Assembly: GCF_029193595.2 (NCBI RefSeq)
Contig: NZ_CP135052.1
Location: forward strand, 744,001 to 808,000
DNA from: Providencia hangzhouensis
Lineage (GTDB): Bacteria; Pseudomonadota; Gammaproteobacteria; Enterobacterales; Enterobacteriaceae
DNA length: 64,000 nucleotides
Reading direction: 5' to 3'
This document shows positions 10,237 through 21,706 of the stretch, one piece after another. Position 1 is the first letter of the stretch; each line of letters begins with the position of its first letter. A program made the translations under genes and the position numbers. The notes beneath the pieces were generated by a model. It was not told the DNA's origin and did not search any database. It saw nothing but the letters and a program-made list of their open reading frames with translations.

Positions 10237-11373
10237 ATGGCAAAAAGAGATTTTTATGAGGTATTAGGCCTCGAAAGAAATGCATCGGATAAAGATATTA
10301 AGCGTGCTTATAAGCGCTTAGCGATGAAGCATCACCCTGACCGTAATCAGGGTGATAAAGATTCAGAAGATAAATTTAAAGAGATCAAAGAAGCTTACGA
10401 AGTTCTTTCTGACGAGCAAAAACGTGCGGCTTATGACCAGTATGGTCATGCTGCGTTTGAGCAAGGTGGAATGGGCGGAGGCGGTGGCTTCGGTGGTGGC
10501 GCAGACTTTAGTGATATCTTTGGTGACGTCTTCGGTGATATTTTTGGAGGCGGCCGCAGACAGCAGCGCCCAAGCCGTGGTTCTGACCTACAGTACAACA
10601 TGGAACTGACTCTCGAAGAGGCTGTCCGTGGAGTGACCAAAGAAATCCGTATTCCAACCTTGGAAACCTGTGACGTTTGTCATGGTAATGGTGCGAAACC
10701 AGGAACTAGTGCGGATACGTGCTCAACCTGTCACGGTATGGGCCAAGTCCATATGCGCCAAGGCTTTTTCTCTGTACAACAGCCTTGTCCAACGTGTCAT
10801 GGTCGCGGTAAAGTTATCAAAGATCCATGCAACAAATGTCATGGCCATGGCCGTGTTGAAAGATATAAAACACTGTCAGTTAAAATTCCAGCAGGTGTAG
10901 ATACAGGTGACCGTGTTCGCTTGTCAGGAGAAGGTGAGGCCGGAGAAAACGGGGCACCAGCAGGAGATTTATTCGTTCAGGTTCATGTATTGCCTCATAA
11001 TATTTTTGAGCGTGATGGTAATAACCTGCACTGTGAGGTTCCAATTAACTTTGCTGATGCAGCACTGGGCGGCGAAATTGAAGTACCAACCCTTGATGGC
11101 CGTGTAAAACTGAAAATCCCAGCAGAAACCCAAACCGGTAAAATTTTCCGTATGAAAGGAAAAGGTGTGAAATCGGTACGTGGTGGTCTGCAAGGTGATT
11201 TAATGTGCCACATTGTTGTTGAAACCCCCGTTAAACTCAATGAGAAACAAAAAGAGTTGCTCAAAGAGTTTGGTGAATCATTAGGTGGAAAGAGCGGTGA
11301 GAAGAACAGCCCGCGCTCTAAAAGCTTTTTAGATGGTGTGAAGAAATTCTTTGATGATTTAACTAATAAATAA
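10237..11373 (+). CDS. dnaJ: Co-chaperone DnaJ (Hsp40, class A)
   Basis: Stimulates DnaK ATPase and delivers substrates. 378 residues. J domain about 1-70 with the HPD triad at residues 33-35; Gly/Phe-rich linker about 75-105; four CxxCxGxG zinc motifs ([32 protein letters not shown]); then the C-terminal substrate-binding domains. Co-transcribed with dnaK from heat-shock promoters, with a strong terminator downstream. Confidence 0.99.
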   Translation: MAKRDFYEVLGLERNASDKDIKRAYKRLAMKHHPDRNQGDKDSEDKFKEIKEAYEVLSDEQKRAAYDQYGHAAFEQGGMGGGGGFGGGADFSDIFGDVFGDIFGGGRRQQRPSRGSDLQYNMELTLEEAVRGVTKEIRIPTLETCDVCHGNGAKPGTSADTCSTCHGMGQVHMRQGFFSVQQPCPTCHGRGKVIKDPCNKCHGHGRVERYKTLSVKIPAGVDTGDRVRLSGEGEAGENGAPAGDLFVQVHVLPHNIFERDGNNLHCEVPINFADAALGGEIEVPTLDGRVKLKIPAETQTGKIFRMKGKGVKSVRGGLQGDLMCHIVVETPVKLNEKQKELLKEFGESLGGKSGEKNSPRSKSFLDGVKKFFDDLTNK

Positions 11374-11398
11374 TTAGTTAATAATTGGAAAAGCTAGA

Positions 11399-11437
11399 AT
11401 GGCTGACTGAGCATATTGCCAAGTCAGCCATTTTTTT
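11399..11437. terminator. Terminator after dnaJ
   Basis: Nine-pair stem TGGCTGACT / AGTCAGCCA, loop about 12 nt, then seven T residues. The convergent amidohydrolase ends 4 bp further on and may use the other strand. Confidence 0.88.
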
Positions 11438-11440
11438 ATC

Positions 11441-12841
11441 TTATTTTACGACTTCACCACTAGCAACCACAGTTTCGCGGACTTTACTGGCAAAATCTTG
11501 AGCTTCTTTGATAATTGTATTTTCATCAGCAGTCAGTATTTTACGGTCTTGCATCAATACCTTACCATCAACAATAGTATGGCGAACATTGGCTCCATTT
11601 GCGCCATAGACTAATGCGGCATAGGGGCTATACATAGGAACCATGTTTGGTGATTTGGTATCAATAACAATGATATCAGCTAATTTCCCTGCTTCGAGAG
11701 AGCCGAGTTTGTCTTCCATATGTAATACCCGCGCAGAGCCTATGGTCGCCATCTCAACAACGGTGACTGGTGGCATCGCCGCTCTATCTTTATTGGCTAG
11801 TTTGTGAATTTTACCGACTAAATTTAGCTCATTTAGCGTCGTTAGCGTATTACTCGACATTGGTCCATCCGTTCCCAAACCAACGCGGATCCCTTTTTCC
11901 AACATGGTTGTCACAGGGGCAACACCTTTAGCAGACTTAGTATTCGCACTGATATTATGCGCAACGCCGACATCATACTGCTTGAGTAGATCCATATCCT
12001 TTTCATCAACCATAATGGCGTGTGCTGCAATAACTTTATTATTCAGTGCACCAATGTCAGCCATATATTGTACAGGGCTTTTCCCTCCTGTACGTTTGGC
12101 TATTTCTTCTTGTTCACGGTCAGTTTCCGCCAGATGGATCATTACTGGAACATTAAGTTCTTGAGATAATTTTGCTATTTTCTGTAAATGCTCTGTTGTA
12201 TTGGTATAAGGCGCATGAGGCGCAAAAGCAGGGGTGATACGTGGGTGATCTTTGTATTGATTGATAAAGTTGACTGCATAATCGATACCTTCATCTGCAT
12301 TTTTTGCATCAGCGACGGGAAATTGAATCACTGATTCCCCAAGAACCGCTCTTAGTCCAATTTTATCAACGGTTTTAGCCACTTCATCTTCAAAGTAATA
12401 CATATCAACGTAAGTTGTGACGCCACCTTTAATCATTTCAATATTCGCAAGGTTGGCCCCAACTCGTACCATTTCACGGGAAACCATTTTATTTTCTAAT
12501 GGGAAAATATAACGGTGTAAACGGTCTGGCACATCATCGGCTAAGGAACGAAACACGGTCATAGATGCATGTGTGTGAGTGTTAATTAGCCCTGGCATGA
12601 CAATATCGCCATTAACATTCAGGACATTAGGTGCTTGATAATTTTGAGCAAGTTCAGGGCCACCAACCGCAATAATTTTATTGCCTTTGATGACAACCGT
12701 GCCATGGTCAATAACCTGTTTTTTAGCATCCATTGTTAAGATGGTTCCATCTACGATTATGGTGTCCGCGGGGATAGCTGAAAAACTAGGAAAAGAAGCA
12801 CTAATAATGGAAATAGCCAGTAAAGATTTTAAAAGCGACAT
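11441..12841 (-). CDS. Exported amidohydrolase, MTA/SAH-deaminase-like (COG0402)
   Basis: Metal-dependent amidohydrolase of the TrzA/AtzA/MtaD group, whose members deaminate S-adenosylhomocysteine, methylthioadenosine, guanine or triazines. The catalytic set is visible: HTHASM (HxH), HAPYTNTTEHL, HLAETDREQEE, AHAIMVDEKD and GLGTDGPMSSN (metal Asp). The ATG at 12841 was chosen over the first in-frame start at 12874 because it gives a convincing signal peptide (basic start, LLAISIISASF core, SFSA cleavage region) and has GAGG before it. A signal peptide is unusual for this group, so the enzyme probably acts in the periplasm. The substrate cannot be decided here. Confidence 0.8.
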   Translation of the reverse strand: MSLLKSLLAISIISASFPSFSAIPADTIIVDGTILTMDAKKQVIDHGTVVIKGNKIIAVGGPELAQNYQAPNVLNVNGDIVMPGLINTHTHASMTVFRSLADDVPDRLHRYIFPLENKMVSREMVRVGANLANIEMIKGGVTTYVDMYYFEDEVAKTVDKIGLRAVLGESVIQFPVADAKNADEGIDYAVNFINQYKDHPRITPAFAPHAPYTNTTEHLQKIAKLSQELNVPVMIHLAETDREQEEIAKRTGGKSPVQYMADIGALNNKVIAAHAIMVDEKDMDLLKQYDVGVAHNISANTKSAKGVAPVTTMLEKGIRVGLGTDGPMSSNTLTTLNELNLVGKIHKLANKDRAAMPPVTVVEMATIGSARVLHMEDKLGSLEAGKLADIIVIDTKSPNMVPMYSPYAALVYGANGANVRHTIVDGKVLMQDRKILTADENTIIKEAQDFASKVRETVVASGEVVK

Positions 12842-12962
12842 TTTGGCCTCATATCTGGTGAGAAAATATAACAATTATGGGTAAATAAAAAGCAATAATA
12901 CGATTTTGAATAAAGCTAAATTAGTTGCTTGATAACCAAACATTCAAATAATAACAATTTTA

Positions 12963-13811
12963 TTAATGACTTAATTTTGCTAATAAAACACCAAAAACAA
13001 TAACAACACAGGCAATGACTCGCATGACGTTGAATTTTTCTTTAAGAAAAGCAATGGATAAAAACATGGCAAATAGTACGCTAGTTTCTCTAACTGCGGC
13101 GACCATGACAATCGGTGCTTGGCTCATCGCCCATATGGCAATGCCATAGCTAATGAGTTGCATTAACCCACCTAGCAACCCTGAACGCCAGTATTGTTGA
13201 ATTCCAACAAGTAAGGCACCACGATATTTGATAAGGCCAGGTACAGCTAACACAATCCCATTTAAAAGAAACAACCAAAGTGTGTACACGACAGGGTCTT
13301 CACTTGCTCTGGCACCATAGCCATCGGATAGGGTATAGCAAGCCGTAAAGAAGGCGGTTGATAAGGCAAAAACTAGTGCTTTTCCCTTAATATTCAATGT
13401 GAATTTTTTACCCGCAAAAGCAATGAGCACTACGCCACTAATAATGCACAAAACACCAATAAGACCCATTAGAGGAATGAACTCGTTAAATAGCAAAGCA
13501 CCTAGTACTGCTGTCATTAATGGCGCAGAACCACGTGATATTGGGTAAATTTGGCTTAAATCGCCATGTGTATAAGCCTGACTTAAAAAATAGGTATAGC
13601 CAATATGAAACAGTACCGATAACGCTAACCAATGGATAGCTTCTGGTGATGGTAGGCCTAACCAAAGTATTGCTGGTATCGCTAAGGCGCCAGAAAAAAC
13701 AGAAATCATGACTAGGCCGAAAAAACGGTCATTACCAAATTTAACTATAGCGTTCCAGCTTGCATGGCAAAAAGCTGCAAACAGCACAGAAAGTAATACG
13801 TAAGTTGTCAT
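12963..13811 (-). CDS. EamA-family (DMT superfamily) permease
   Basis: A 282-residue integral membrane protein with about ten hydrophobic segments arranged as two EamA repeats, the second starting near residue 145. It begins MTTYVLLSVLFAAFCHASWN and contains YPISRGSAPLMTAVLGALLFNE at the end of the first repeat, typical of drug/metabolite exporters. Substrate unknown. No obvious Shine-Dalgarno sequence precedes the ATG. It lies 121 bp downstream of the amidohydrolase gene on the same strand, but a functional link is not shown. Confidence 0.82.
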   Translation of the reverse strand: MTTYVLLSVLFAAFCHASWNAIVKFGNDRFFGLVMISVFSGALAIPAILWLGLPSPEAIHWLALSVLFHIGYTYFLSQAYTHGDLSQIYPISRGSAPLMTAVLGALLFNEFIPLMGLIGVLCIISGVVLIAFAGKKFTLNIKGKALVFALSTAFFTACYTLSDGYGARASEDPVVYTLWLFLLNGIVLAVPGLIKYRGALLVGIQQYWRSGLLGGLMQLISYGIAIWAMSQAPIVMVAAVRETSVLFAMFLSIAFLKEKFNVMRVIACVVIVFGVLLAKLSH

Positions 13812-14200
13812 CGTTAAATTGTAATCATTAGTATTTTATTAGCAATCTAAACACATTGTTTTGCGAAACGTTTGGCAAATATTTTGTAAATAGTCTTCCA
13901 TATTTATCGTTTTTACAAAAGGTATCGAAGAAAGAAACAGGCAAGTTTTTCTTGTGCAAATAAAAGGGATAAATTTTGATGTACTAGAAAAGTTGAATTT
14001 ATAAAGTCTGTTTATCACAAAATTTATTATTTGTTTTTATAAAAGTTGTCTATAGTAAAATTAACGTTTTTTTCTCATTTGCCGTGATCTCTAACCCAAA
14101 TAAGTCGGTAATTCCGAGTGTTAAGCGATAAATAAACGATTTTTTACGAATTAATAATTAGCATAGTATTAACATTCAAAAAAACATTGGGGTTAACTAT
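13812..14200. other. 389-bp region upstream of nhaA
   Basis: AT-rich, non-coding and divergent between the EamA permease and nhaA. It must contain the nhaA promoter and probably NhaR sites, but I could not assign individual boxes with confidence. Confidence 0.5.
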
Positions 14201-15376
14201 ATGACAGCAATTATTCGTAAATTTTTAAGGTTAGAAGCAGCAGGGGGCTTACTTCTGATTATTGCTGCCATAGTCGCTTTAATAATGGCTAACTCACCAT
14301 TACAAGGGGCTTATCAGCAATTTTTAGATATTCCTGTATCCATTAAAATATCAGAGTTTGGTTTAGATAAGCCGCTGATATTATGGATTAATGACTTCCT
14401 AATGGCGATTTTCTTTTTGGTGGTCGGCCTTGAAGTAAAGCGCGAATTATTAGAAGGATCCCTTGCAGGACGTGATAAAGCGATATTTCCAGCAATCGCA
14501 GCTTTAGGAGGGATGATTGCCCCAGCATTAATTTACTTATTATTTAATGGTGGAGATGCAGTTACCCAGCAAGGTTGGGCAATACCTGCCGCTACAGACA
14601 TTGCTTTCGCGCTAGGTGTGATGGCCTTATTAGGTAAGCGAGTACCAACAGAACTTAAGGTGTTCTTATTAGCATTAGCTATTATTGATGACCTTGGTGT
14701 TATCGTGATTATTGCCTTTTTCTATACAAGTTCTGTTTCCTTGGTTGCATTGGGGTTGTCAGCACTGTGCATTGCCATTCTCTGTATGATGAATTGGCGT
14801 AGAGTAGAGAATACAGCGGCTTACTTAGTTATTGGGTTAATATTATGGGTGTGTATTTTGAAATCTGGAGTGCATGCCACATTAGCAGGGGTCATTGTTG
14901 GCTTCTTGATCCCTTTACATGGTACTAACCAGACCAAACCTTCAGAAGAATTGGAACACGTTTTACATCCATGGGTTGTTTACTTAATTCTACCTATTTT
15001 TGCGTTTGCTAATTCGGGTGTGCAACTTCAAGGTGTGACTTTTGAAGGTTTGTTGAGCCCACTGCCATTAGGAGTCGCTGCGGGGCTAATTTTGGGTAAG
15101 CCAATTGGGATTTTTCTGTTTAGTTGGATTTCGGTAAAACTTGGGTTTGCAAAATTGCCAGAGTCGATTAACTTAAAACAAGTTTTTGCCGTTTCTGTAC
15201 TGTGTGGGATCGGTTTTACTATGTCTATTTTTATAACCGGCCTCGCATTTGATGGGTTGGATGAGGTGTATAGTACCTATTCACGTCTAGGAATCTTGAT
15301 TGGTTCTACGTTAGCTGCATTTTTAGGTTACTTTATGTTAAGAGTAGTGTTACCGAAACAAAAAGAACTAACCTAG
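14201..15376 (+). CDS. nhaA: Na+/H+ antiporter NhaA
   Basis: Inner-membrane electrogenic antiporter (2 H+ in, 1 Na+ or Li+ out) important at alkaline pH and high salt. 391 residues against 388 in E. coli. The ion-binding pair is visible in [19 protein letters not shown] (equivalent to Asp163/Asp164), and the essential TM4 region appears as [21 protein letters not shown] with its TD motif. Twelve TM segments are expected. Followed by its own terminator and then by its activator gene nhaR. Confidence 0.97.
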   Translation: MTAIIRKFLRLEAAGGLLLIIAAIVALIMANSPLQGAYQQFLDIPVSIKISEFGLDKPLILWINDFLMAIFFLVVGLEVKRELLEGSLAGRDKAIFPAIAALGGMIAPALIYLLFNGGDAVTQQGWAIPAATDIAFALGVMALLGKRVPTELKVFLLALAIIDDLGVIVIIAFFYTSSVSLVALGLSALCIAILCMMNWRRVENTAAYLVIGLILWVCILKSGVHATLAGVIVGFLIPLHGTNQTKPSEELEHVLHPWVVYLILPIFAFANSGVQLQGVTFEGLLSPLPLGVAAGLILGKPIGIFLFSWISVKLGFAKLPESINLKQVFAVSVLCGIGFTMSIFITGLAFDGLDEVYSTYSRLGILIGSTLAAFLGYFMLRVVLPKQKELT

Positions 15377-15439
15377 TACAAGTTTATTGTGTAATTTTGC
15401 AAATTATTAGTAAGAATTTCCGAACTAATAATCTATGAT

Positions 15440-15480
15440 ATACCGTAGTGTGTTTTTTAATACACTACGGTATTTATTTT
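15440..15480 (+). terminator. Terminator between nhaA and nhaR
   Basis: Twelve-pair stem ATACCGTAGTGT / ACACTACGGTAT with a 10-nt loop, followed by TTATTTT. It implies that nhaR has its own promoter or depends on read-through. Confidence 0.85.
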
Positions 15481-15565
15481 AAAGGCTCTGAAAAGTATGA
15501 GCTGCGGGTAAATGTGTATGGTCAATAGCGGTTACATAGCTAGTGACGGTACCGAAGGAATCGAT

Positions 15566-16486
15566 ATGCGGGTTTCACATCTTAATTTTAACCATCTTTA
15601 CTACTTCTGGCATGTATGTAAAGAAGGCTCTGTCGTCGGAGCAGCAGAAGCGCTTTACCTGACTCCTCAGACAATTACAGGGCAAATAAAAGCATTGGAA
15701 GAGCGATTAGGTGGAAAGTTATTCAAAAGGCAGGGGCGAGGTTTGGTGCCATCTGAGCTTGGGCAATTAATTTTTCGCTATGCAGATAAAATGTTCATGC
15801 TTAGCCAAGAAATGCTAGATATCGTCAATTACAGCCGTGAATCTAATTTATTGTTTGATGTTGGGGTCGCAGACACGCTCTCAAAACAGCTAGTTAGTAA
15901 AATATTAGAGACTACGGTTGTTGAGCATGAACAAATTCATTTACGTTGTTTTGAATCAACGCATGAATTACTATTAGAACAGCTTAGCCAACATAAATTA
16001 GATATGATTTTGTCTGACTGCCCTGTGGACTCATCACAACAAGAAGGCTTGTTCTCGGTGAAGTTGGGCGAGTGCAATATGAGTTTCTTTTGTCGCCAGC
16101 CGATCCCTAAAAAGCCATTTCCTGAATGTTTAGAGGAACGTCGCTTATTGATTCCAGGGCGGCGATATTTGTTAGGTAGGCATATCTTAGCTTGGATACG
16201 AAATAAAAACCTGCAAGTAGAAGTGTTAGGTGAGTTTGATGACGCAGCGCTTATGAAAGCATTTGGCATGCATTATAACGCGATTTTTGTTGCTCCATCG
16301 CAGTATACACCTGACCTTTTAGGTGGCGAAGATATTGTAGAGTTAGGCCGTTTAGAGAGCGTAAAAGAAGAGTACTACGTTATTTTTGCAGAAAGAATGA
16401 TCCAGCACCCAGCCGTGCAGCGAGTGTGTAATAAAGATTTCTCAGATTTATTTTCAGTTCCTCTTGATAGCTTAGATAAAAAATAG
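15566..16486 (+). CDS. nhaR: LysR-type transcriptional activator NhaR
   Basis: Sodium-responsive activator of nhaA. 306 residues (E. coli 301). The N-terminal winged helix contains [13 protein letters not shown] and the helix-turn-helix [20 protein letters not shown] at about residues 23-42; the rest is the LysR effector-binding domain. In-frame starts lie further upstream, but AAGGA before 15566 and alignment with E. coli NhaR select this ATG. Confidence 0.95.
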   Translation: MRVSHLNFNHLYYFWHVCKEGSVVGAAEALYLTPQTITGQIKALEERLGGKLFKRQGRGLVPSELGQLIFRYADKMFMLSQEMLDIVNYSRESNLLFDVGVADTLSKQLVSKILETTVVEHEQIHLRCFESTHELLLEQLSQHKLDMILSDCPVDSSQQEGLFSVKLGECNMSFFCRQPIPKKPFPECLEERRLLIPGRRYLLGRHILAWIRNKNLQVEVLGEFDDAALMKAFGMHYNAIFVAPSQYTPDLLGGEDIVELGRLESVKEEYYVIFAERMIQHPAVQRVCNKDFSDLFSVPLDSLDKK

Positions 16487-16494
16487 TAACAAAT

Positions 16495-16521
16495 AAAAAA
16501 CCGGCATAAGCCGGTTTTTTT
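16495..16521. terminator. Bidirectional terminator between nhaR and rpsT
   Basis: Eight-pair stem AAACCGGC / GCCGGTTT, loop ATAA, with A-run on the left and T-run on the right, so it can terminate both convergent genes. Confidence 0.92.
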
Positions 16522-16541
16522 AAGCTAATCAAGAAGCAAAA

Positions 16542-16802
16542 TTACATTGCTTTGATTTGAGCAACTAAGTTAGCTTTATGACGTGCTGCTTTATTTTTGT
16601 GGATCAGGCCTTTAGTAGCATGGCGATCAACAATAGGTTGCATGTCATTGAATGCTTTCTGAGCAGCTTCTTTATCGCCTGCAGCGATAGCAAGGTAAAC
16701 TTTCTTGATAAAAGTACGTACCATAGAGCGACGGCTAGCGTTATGCTGGCGACGTTTCTCTGACTGAACGGCACGTTTCTTAGCTGATTTGATATTAGCC
16801 AA
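16542..16802 (-). CDS. rpsT: 30S ribosomal protein S20
   Basis: Primary 16S-rRNA-binding protein of the small subunit. 86 residues (E. coli 87), strongly basic, [18 protein letters not shown] start. The initiation codon is TTG, as in E. coli rpsT, where the weak UUG start is part of autogenous translational control. The long upstream region carries its promoters. Confidence 0.98.
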   Translation of the reverse strand: MANIKSAKKRAVQSEKRRQHNASRRSMVRTFIKKVYLAIAAGDKEAAQKAFNDMQPIVDRHATKGLIHKNKAARHKANLVAQIKAM

Positions 16803-17390
16803 GGTCCAACTCCCAAATGTATTCTATTGAGGACAATTCAAAGGTCGAGGAATATGCCCTTTCGCCCTTCATTTGTCAATGGATTTGTGCAAATAAACAT
16901 CGTGTACTTCGATGCTCATGCGTTGTGAATGGTGCAAGATTCTATCAGCAAATATAAGAAGAATACAGATCTTAGCGTGAAAAAATGCATAATTGATGGC
17001 AGAAATTTAAAAAGAACTAAGGGTAAAAATATTTTTTAGTCTGTCAATCAGTGGGTAGTATGAAAATTAAACATGCTGTGGTTGTTTTTTGTTCTTTTTA
17101 ATCGTTTGGTTATAACCATTGAAGTGTAAAACATAAAAATATAATATTTTTAGAGACCTTGGAACAAATTTGTTGTATTGATAATCCATTGGTTACCCCA
17201 AAGTTTTTGATATTCGAATCCAATAGCTCTGCTTGGGAGCGTAATAACCCACTAATTGCATAAAAATAGTGCGGAAAAAATCGTGTAGAGATCAAAAAAA
17301 TAGGGTTTAATGAAACCTTTTGCGAACTAAGGTTAACCTTATGCGTCGTACAAGGTATAATCCTGCAATTTCCTCGGTATTGAGCCTGTT
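16803..17390. other. 588-bp rpsT-ribF intergenic region
   Basis: No protein gene recognised. It holds the divergent rpsT and ribF promoters and a pair of 11-bp inverted repeats (TTAAAAAGAAC at 17007-17017 and its complement at 17091-17101). A 13-codon ORF beginning near 17059 has no ribosome site worth reporting. Confidence 0.5.
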
Positions 17391-18329
17391 ATGGAGCTAA
17401 TTCGCGGTATACAGAATATCCGGGCGTGCCACCATGGTTGCGTGCTGACTATCGGTAATTTTGATGGTGTTCATCGTGGGCATCAGGTTTTACTTCAAAA
17501 TTTGAAACTTAAGGGTGCGCAGTTAGGGTTGCCAACTGTCGTGATGATATTTGAGCCACAGCCCCTTGAATTTTTTATTGGTGACAAAGCGCCAGCGCGT
17601 TTGACGCGTTTGCGAGACAAAGTTAAATACCTTGCAGATAGTGGTATTGATTACCTCTTATGTGTTGAATTTAACCAGCACTTTGCGTCATTAACACCTG
17701 CTGAGTTTGTTTCTGACTTACTTGTCAGTAAGCTTGGTGTAAAGTACCTCGCTATAGGTGATGATTTCCGCTTTGGGAAAAATCGCATGGGAGACTTTGC
17801 TTTTTTACAACAAGCAGGTAGTAAATTTGGTTTTGAAGTTGCAGATACAGAAAGCTTTTGTGATTCAGGGCTCCGTATCAGCAGTACAGCGATACGAAAA
17901 GCCATTCAAGAAAATAATCTTGAATTAGCAGAAAGCCTGTTAGGGCACTCTTATCGTATTAGCGGGCGTGTGGTTCATGGTAACCAACTTGGTAGGACAA
18001 TAGGTTTTCCAACGGCAAACCTACCGTTAAAACGTTTAGTCACACCAGTAACTGGTGTATATGCTGTAGAAGTTTACGGTTTAGGTGATAAGCCTTTACC
18101 GGGTGTGGCAAATATTGGCACACGTCCGACTGTATCTGGAAAAGGAACACAGTTAGAAGTTCATCTGATTGATGCAAATATGGATTTATATGGGCGTCAT
18201 ATCGATGTAGTGTTACGTAAGAAATTACGTGATGAGCAGCGGTTTGCTTCGTTGGAAGCGCTTAAGGAGCAAATTGCTAATGATGTAATTGCAGCGAGAG
18301 AGTATCTTACTGCAATAGGAATCAGATAA
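17391..18329 (+). CDS. ribF: Bifunctional riboflavin kinase / FAD synthetase
   Basis: Makes FMN and FAD from riboflavin in the cytoplasm. 312 residues. N-terminal nucleotidyltransferase domain with TIGNFDGVHRGHQ near residue 21 and the ISSTAIR motif near 165; C-terminal riboflavin kinase domain with GRTIGFPTANL and GVYAV. First gene of a ribF-ileS-lspA-fkpB-ispH unit, conserved across Enterobacterales; ileS begins 28 bp after the stop. Confidence 0.97.
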   Translation: MELIRGIQNIRACHHGCVLTIGNFDGVHRGHQVLLQNLKLKGAQLGLPTVVMIFEPQPLEFFIGDKAPARLTRLRDKVKYLADSGIDYLLCVEFNQHFASLTPAEFVSDLLVSKLGVKYLAIGDDFRFGKNRMGDFAFLQQAGSKFGFEVADTESFCDSGLRISSTAIRKAIQENNLELAESLLGHSYRISGRVVHGNQLGRTIGFPTANLPLKRLVTPVTGVYAVEVYGLGDKPLPGVANIGTRPTVSGKGTQLEVHLIDANMDLYGRHIDVVLRKKLRDEQRFASLEALKEQIANDVIAAREYLTAIGIR

Positions 18330-18357
18330 TTTAGCGGAAAATTGGAACTGAGAATCG

Positions 18358-21168
18358 ATGAGTGACTATAAAAATACCCTGAATCTACCGGAAACAGGGT
18401 TCCCAATGCGTGGCGATCTCGCTAAACGCGAACCACAGATGTTAGAGCGCTGGTACAAAGAAGGTTTGTATCAGGCAATCCGTAAAGCAAAATCGGGCAA
18501 GAAAACCTTTATTCTGCACGATGGTCCTCCGTATGCTAACGGCAGTATTCATATTGGTCACTCAGTTAACAAAATTCTCAAAGATATTATTATTAAGTCC
18601 AAAGGGTTGGCGGGCTATGATTCCCCATACATCCCAGGTTGGGACTGCCATGGATTACCGATTGAACATAAAGTTGAACAAATCGTCGGTAAGCCAGGGG
18701 AAAAAGTTTCCGCTGCTGAATTTCGTGCACAATGCCGTCAATACGCTAAAGAGCAAATTGAAGGCCAAAAAGCTGATTTCATGCGTCTTGGTGTTTTAGG
18801 TGAGTGGGATAAACCTTATCTAACAATGGATTTTAAAACCGAAGCTCATATTATCCGAGCATTGGCTAAAACCATTGCAAATGGCCATTTAGTGAAGGGG
18901 GCAAAACCTGTTCACTGGTGTACTGCTTGCGGTTCTTCATTAGCGGAAGCTGAAGTTGAATATTATGATAAAACCTCGCCATCTATCTATGTTCGCTTCC
19001 CAGCCGTAGATGGCAAAGCTGTGTGCGAAAAATTTGGCATTGTTAGCGAAAAAACACCTTCGTTAGTCATCTGGACAACAACGCCTTGGACTTTGCCAGC
19101 TAACCGTGCGATTTCTTTAAACCCTGAGTTTAAATATGATTTAATCGAAGCAAATGGTGAGTTACTCATTTTAGCTGCTGACCTCGTCGAAGAGGTAATG
19201 AAAACGATAGGGGTTGAAGCGTGGGCAGTGCTAGGGGAGTGTGAGGGTTCTGCACTTGAACTTTTACGTTTCAATCATCCATTTATGGGCTTTGATGTGC
19301 CTGCAATTTTGGGTGACCATGTGACATTAGACGCGGGTACTGGTGCTGTTCATACTGCACCAGGCCACGGTCCTGAAGACTATGTGGTTGGTCAGAAATA
19401 TGGCTTAGAAACAGCGAACCCTGTAGGGCCAGATGGTTGCTTCTTACCAAATACTTACCCAACATTAGATGGCGTGTTTATTTTTAAAGCTAATGACCTT
19501 ATCGTTGAATTATTGAGCGAAAAAGGCGCATTACTATACAAACAAGCGATTCAACACAGCTATCCATGCTGCTGGCGCCATAAGACTCCAGTTATCTTCC
19601 GTGCTACGCCACAGTGGTTTATCGGTATGGATAAAAACGGTTTACGTGAACAATCGCTGAAAGAAATTGATATTGTTCAATGGATCCCGGGTTGGGGGCG
19701 CGCACGTATTGAATCAATGGTCGAAAACCGCCCAGACTGGTGTATTTCTCGTCAACGTACTTGGGGTACCCCAATGTCGTTGTTTGTTCATAAAGACACT
19801 GAAGAGTTACACCCTCGTACATTAGAATTAATGGAAGAAGTGGCTAAGCGTGTTGAAGTGGATGGCATCCAAGCATGGTGGGATCTTGACCCAGCAGAGC
19901 TGTTGGGTGATGAAGCCGAAACATATCGTAAAGTACCTGATACCTTAGACGTATGGTTTGACTCAGGTTCAACGCACTTTGCGGTTGTGGACGCACGTCC
20001 TGAATTCCATGGTAATTCAGCGGATATGTACCTTGAAGGGTCAGATCAACACCGCGGCTGGTTTATGTCATCATTGATGTTATCAACCGCAATGAAAGGT
20101 AAAGCACCTTATCGCCAAGTATTGACACATGGCTTCACTGTTGATGGCCAAGGCCGCAAAATGTCTAAATCTTTAGGCAATACAGTAAGCCCTCAAGATG
20201 TCATGAATAAACTGGGTGCAGATATCTTACGTTTATGGGTTGCATCAACGGATTACACTGGCGAAATCGCGGTTTCAGATGAAATTTTAAAACGCGCAGC
20301 TGACTCATACCGCCGTATTCGTAATACTGCACGTTTCTTACTGGCTAACTTAAATGGTTTTAATCCTGAAACCGACATGGTGAAACCAGAAGATATGGTG
20401 GTTTTAGACCGCTGGGCGGTGAGCCGTGCTTTAGAAGCTCAGCAAGAGATAGCCAAAGCTTATGATGAGTACGATTTCTTATCTGTTATCCAAAGATTAA
20501 TGCATTTCTGCTCCATTGAAATGGGGTCATTTTATCTGGATATCATCAAAGACCGTCAATACACCGCGAAAAGTGATAGCTTAGCGCGCCGTAGCTGCCA
20601 AACTGCGTTATTCCACATTGTTGAAGCATTAGTGCGTTGGATGGCTCCGGTTCTGTCGTTTACTTCTGATGAAATTTGGAATGAGTTACCAGGAAAACGC
20701 GCTCAATTTGTTCTTACCGAAGAGTGGTATGACGGCTTATTTGGTTTAGATGAATCAAATGAAATGAACAACAGCTTCTGGGCTGAGTTGTTAGCGGTTC
20801 GTGGTGAAGTGAATAAGGTGTTAGAACAAGCGCGTACTGATAAGCTTATCGGGGGCTCATTAGAAGCCGCTGTGACTTTGTATGCGGATAAAGCTCTAGC
20901 TGAAAAACTACAAAGCCTTGGTGATGAATTACGCTTTGTTTTACTGACATCACAAGCCCATGTCGCTGATATTGCAACGGCTCCAGCAGATGCGCAAGAA
21001 AGCGAATTGAAAGGCCTAAAAATTGCTTTCAGTAAAGCGGCGGGTGAAAAATGCCCTCGTTGCTGGCATTATGCAAGTGATATCGGTTCTTCGAGCGAGC
21101 AACCAGAAATTTGTGGTCGCTGTGTCACTAACGTAGCCGGTAACGGCGAAACGCGTAAGTTTGCTTAA
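18358..21168 (+). CDS. ileS: Isoleucyl-tRNA synthetase
   Basis: Class I synthetase that charges tRNA-Ile and edits valine. 936 residues (E. coli 938). HIGH motif at residues 65-68 inside [13 protein letters not shown]; editing domain about 200-400 with [18 protein letters not shown] motif in [10 protein letters not shown] near residue 600; C-terminal zinc site CPRCWHY ... CGRCV. Its stop codon overlaps the lspA start by one base. Confidence 0.99.
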   Translation: MSDYKNTLNLPETGFPMRGDLAKREPQMLERWYKEGLYQAIRKAKSGKKTFILHDGPPYANGSIHIGHSVNKILKDIIIKSKGLAGYDSPYIPGWDCHGLPIEHKVEQIVGKPGEKVSAAEFRAQCRQYAKEQIEGQKADFMRLGVLGEWDKPYLTMDFKTEAHIIRALAKTIANGHLVKGAKPVHWCTACGSSLAEAEVEYYDKTSPSIYVRFPAVDGKAVCEKFGIVSEKTPSLVIWTTTPWTLPANRAISLNPEFKYDLIEANGELLILAADLVEEVMKTIGVEAWAVLGECEGSALELLRFNHPFMGFDVPAILGDHVTLDAGTGAVHTAPGHGPEDYVVGQKYGLETANPVGPDGCFLPNTYPTLDGVFIFKANDLIVELLSEKGALLYKQAIQHSYPCCWRHKTPVIFRATPQWFIGMDKNGLREQSLKEIDIVQWIPGWGRARIESMVENRPDWCISRQRTWGTPMSLFVHKDTEELHPRTLELMEEVAKRVEVDGIQAWWDLDPAELLGDEAETYRKVPDTLDVWFDSGSTHFAVVDARPEFHGNSADMYLEGSDQHRGWFMSSLMLSTAMKGKAPYRQVLTHGFTVDGQGRKMSKSLGNTVSPQDVMNKLGADILRLWVASTDYTGEIAVSDEILKRAADSYRRIRNTARFLLANLNGFNPETDMVKPEDMVVLDRWAVSRALEAQQEIAKAYDEYDFLSVIQRLMHFCSIEMGSFYLDIIKDRQYTAKSDSLARRSCQTALFHIVEALVRWMAPVLSFTSDEIWNELPGKRAQFVLTEEWYDGLFGLDESNEMNNSFWAELLAVRGEVNKVLEQARTDKLIGGSLEAAVTLYADKALAEKLQSLGDELRFVLLTSQAHVADIATAPADAQESELKGLKIAFSKAAGEKCPRCWHYASDIGSSSEQPEICGRCVTNVAGNGETRKFA

Positions 21169-21671
21169 TGAAGACGCCAGTTTGTTCTACCGGTTTGCGT
21201 TGGTTATGGTTGACCATTGTGATCATCGTTGCGGATTTAGGCATTAAGCAATTAGTGCTTAGTGATCTAAATCTGTACGAGCCACACCCGATAATGCCAT
21301 TTTTCAACATAATGTACGCACAAAATTTCGGAGCGGCATTTAGTTTCTTGGCTGATGAAGGTGGTTGGCAACGTTGGTTCTTTGCAGGTATTGCAATTGG
21401 GATATCTGTAATTTTGATGGTTATGATGTATCGCCAAAGTGCACAAAAACGCCTATCAAATATTGCTTATGCATTGATTATTGGCGGTGCTATCGGTAAT
21501 TTAAGTGACCGTTTAGTCCATGGCTTCGTTATCGATTACCTTGATTTTTACGTTGGTAATTGGCATTGGCCGACATTTAACCTAGCGGATATGGCGATAT
21601 GTATTGGTGCGGCACTTGTCATTTTTGAGGGTTTTTTACCTGATAAATCAAAGCAAGAAAAAGCCAAATAA
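21168..21671 (+). CDS. lspA: Lipoprotein signal peptidase (signal peptidase II)
   Basis: Inner-membrane aspartyl protease that cleaves prolipoprotein signal peptides. 167 residues with four TM segments. Conserved regions: [20 protein letters not shown], the [10 protein letters not shown] catalytic-Asp region and [12 protein letters not shown] with the second Asp. Starts within the ileS stop (TAATG overlap), implying translational coupling. Confidence 0.98.
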   Translation: MKTPVCSTGLRWLWLTIVIIVADLGIKQLVLSDLNLYEPHPIMPFFNIMYAQNFGAAFSFLADEGGWQRWFFAGIAIGISVILMVMMYRQSAQKRLSNIAYALIIGGAIGNLSDRLVHGFVIDYLDFYVGNWHWPTFNLADMAICIGAALVIFEGFLPDKSKQEKAK

Positions 21672-21706
21672 GATGGCAGCGTACTAGGTTAGAATGTAAT
21701 AACTCA

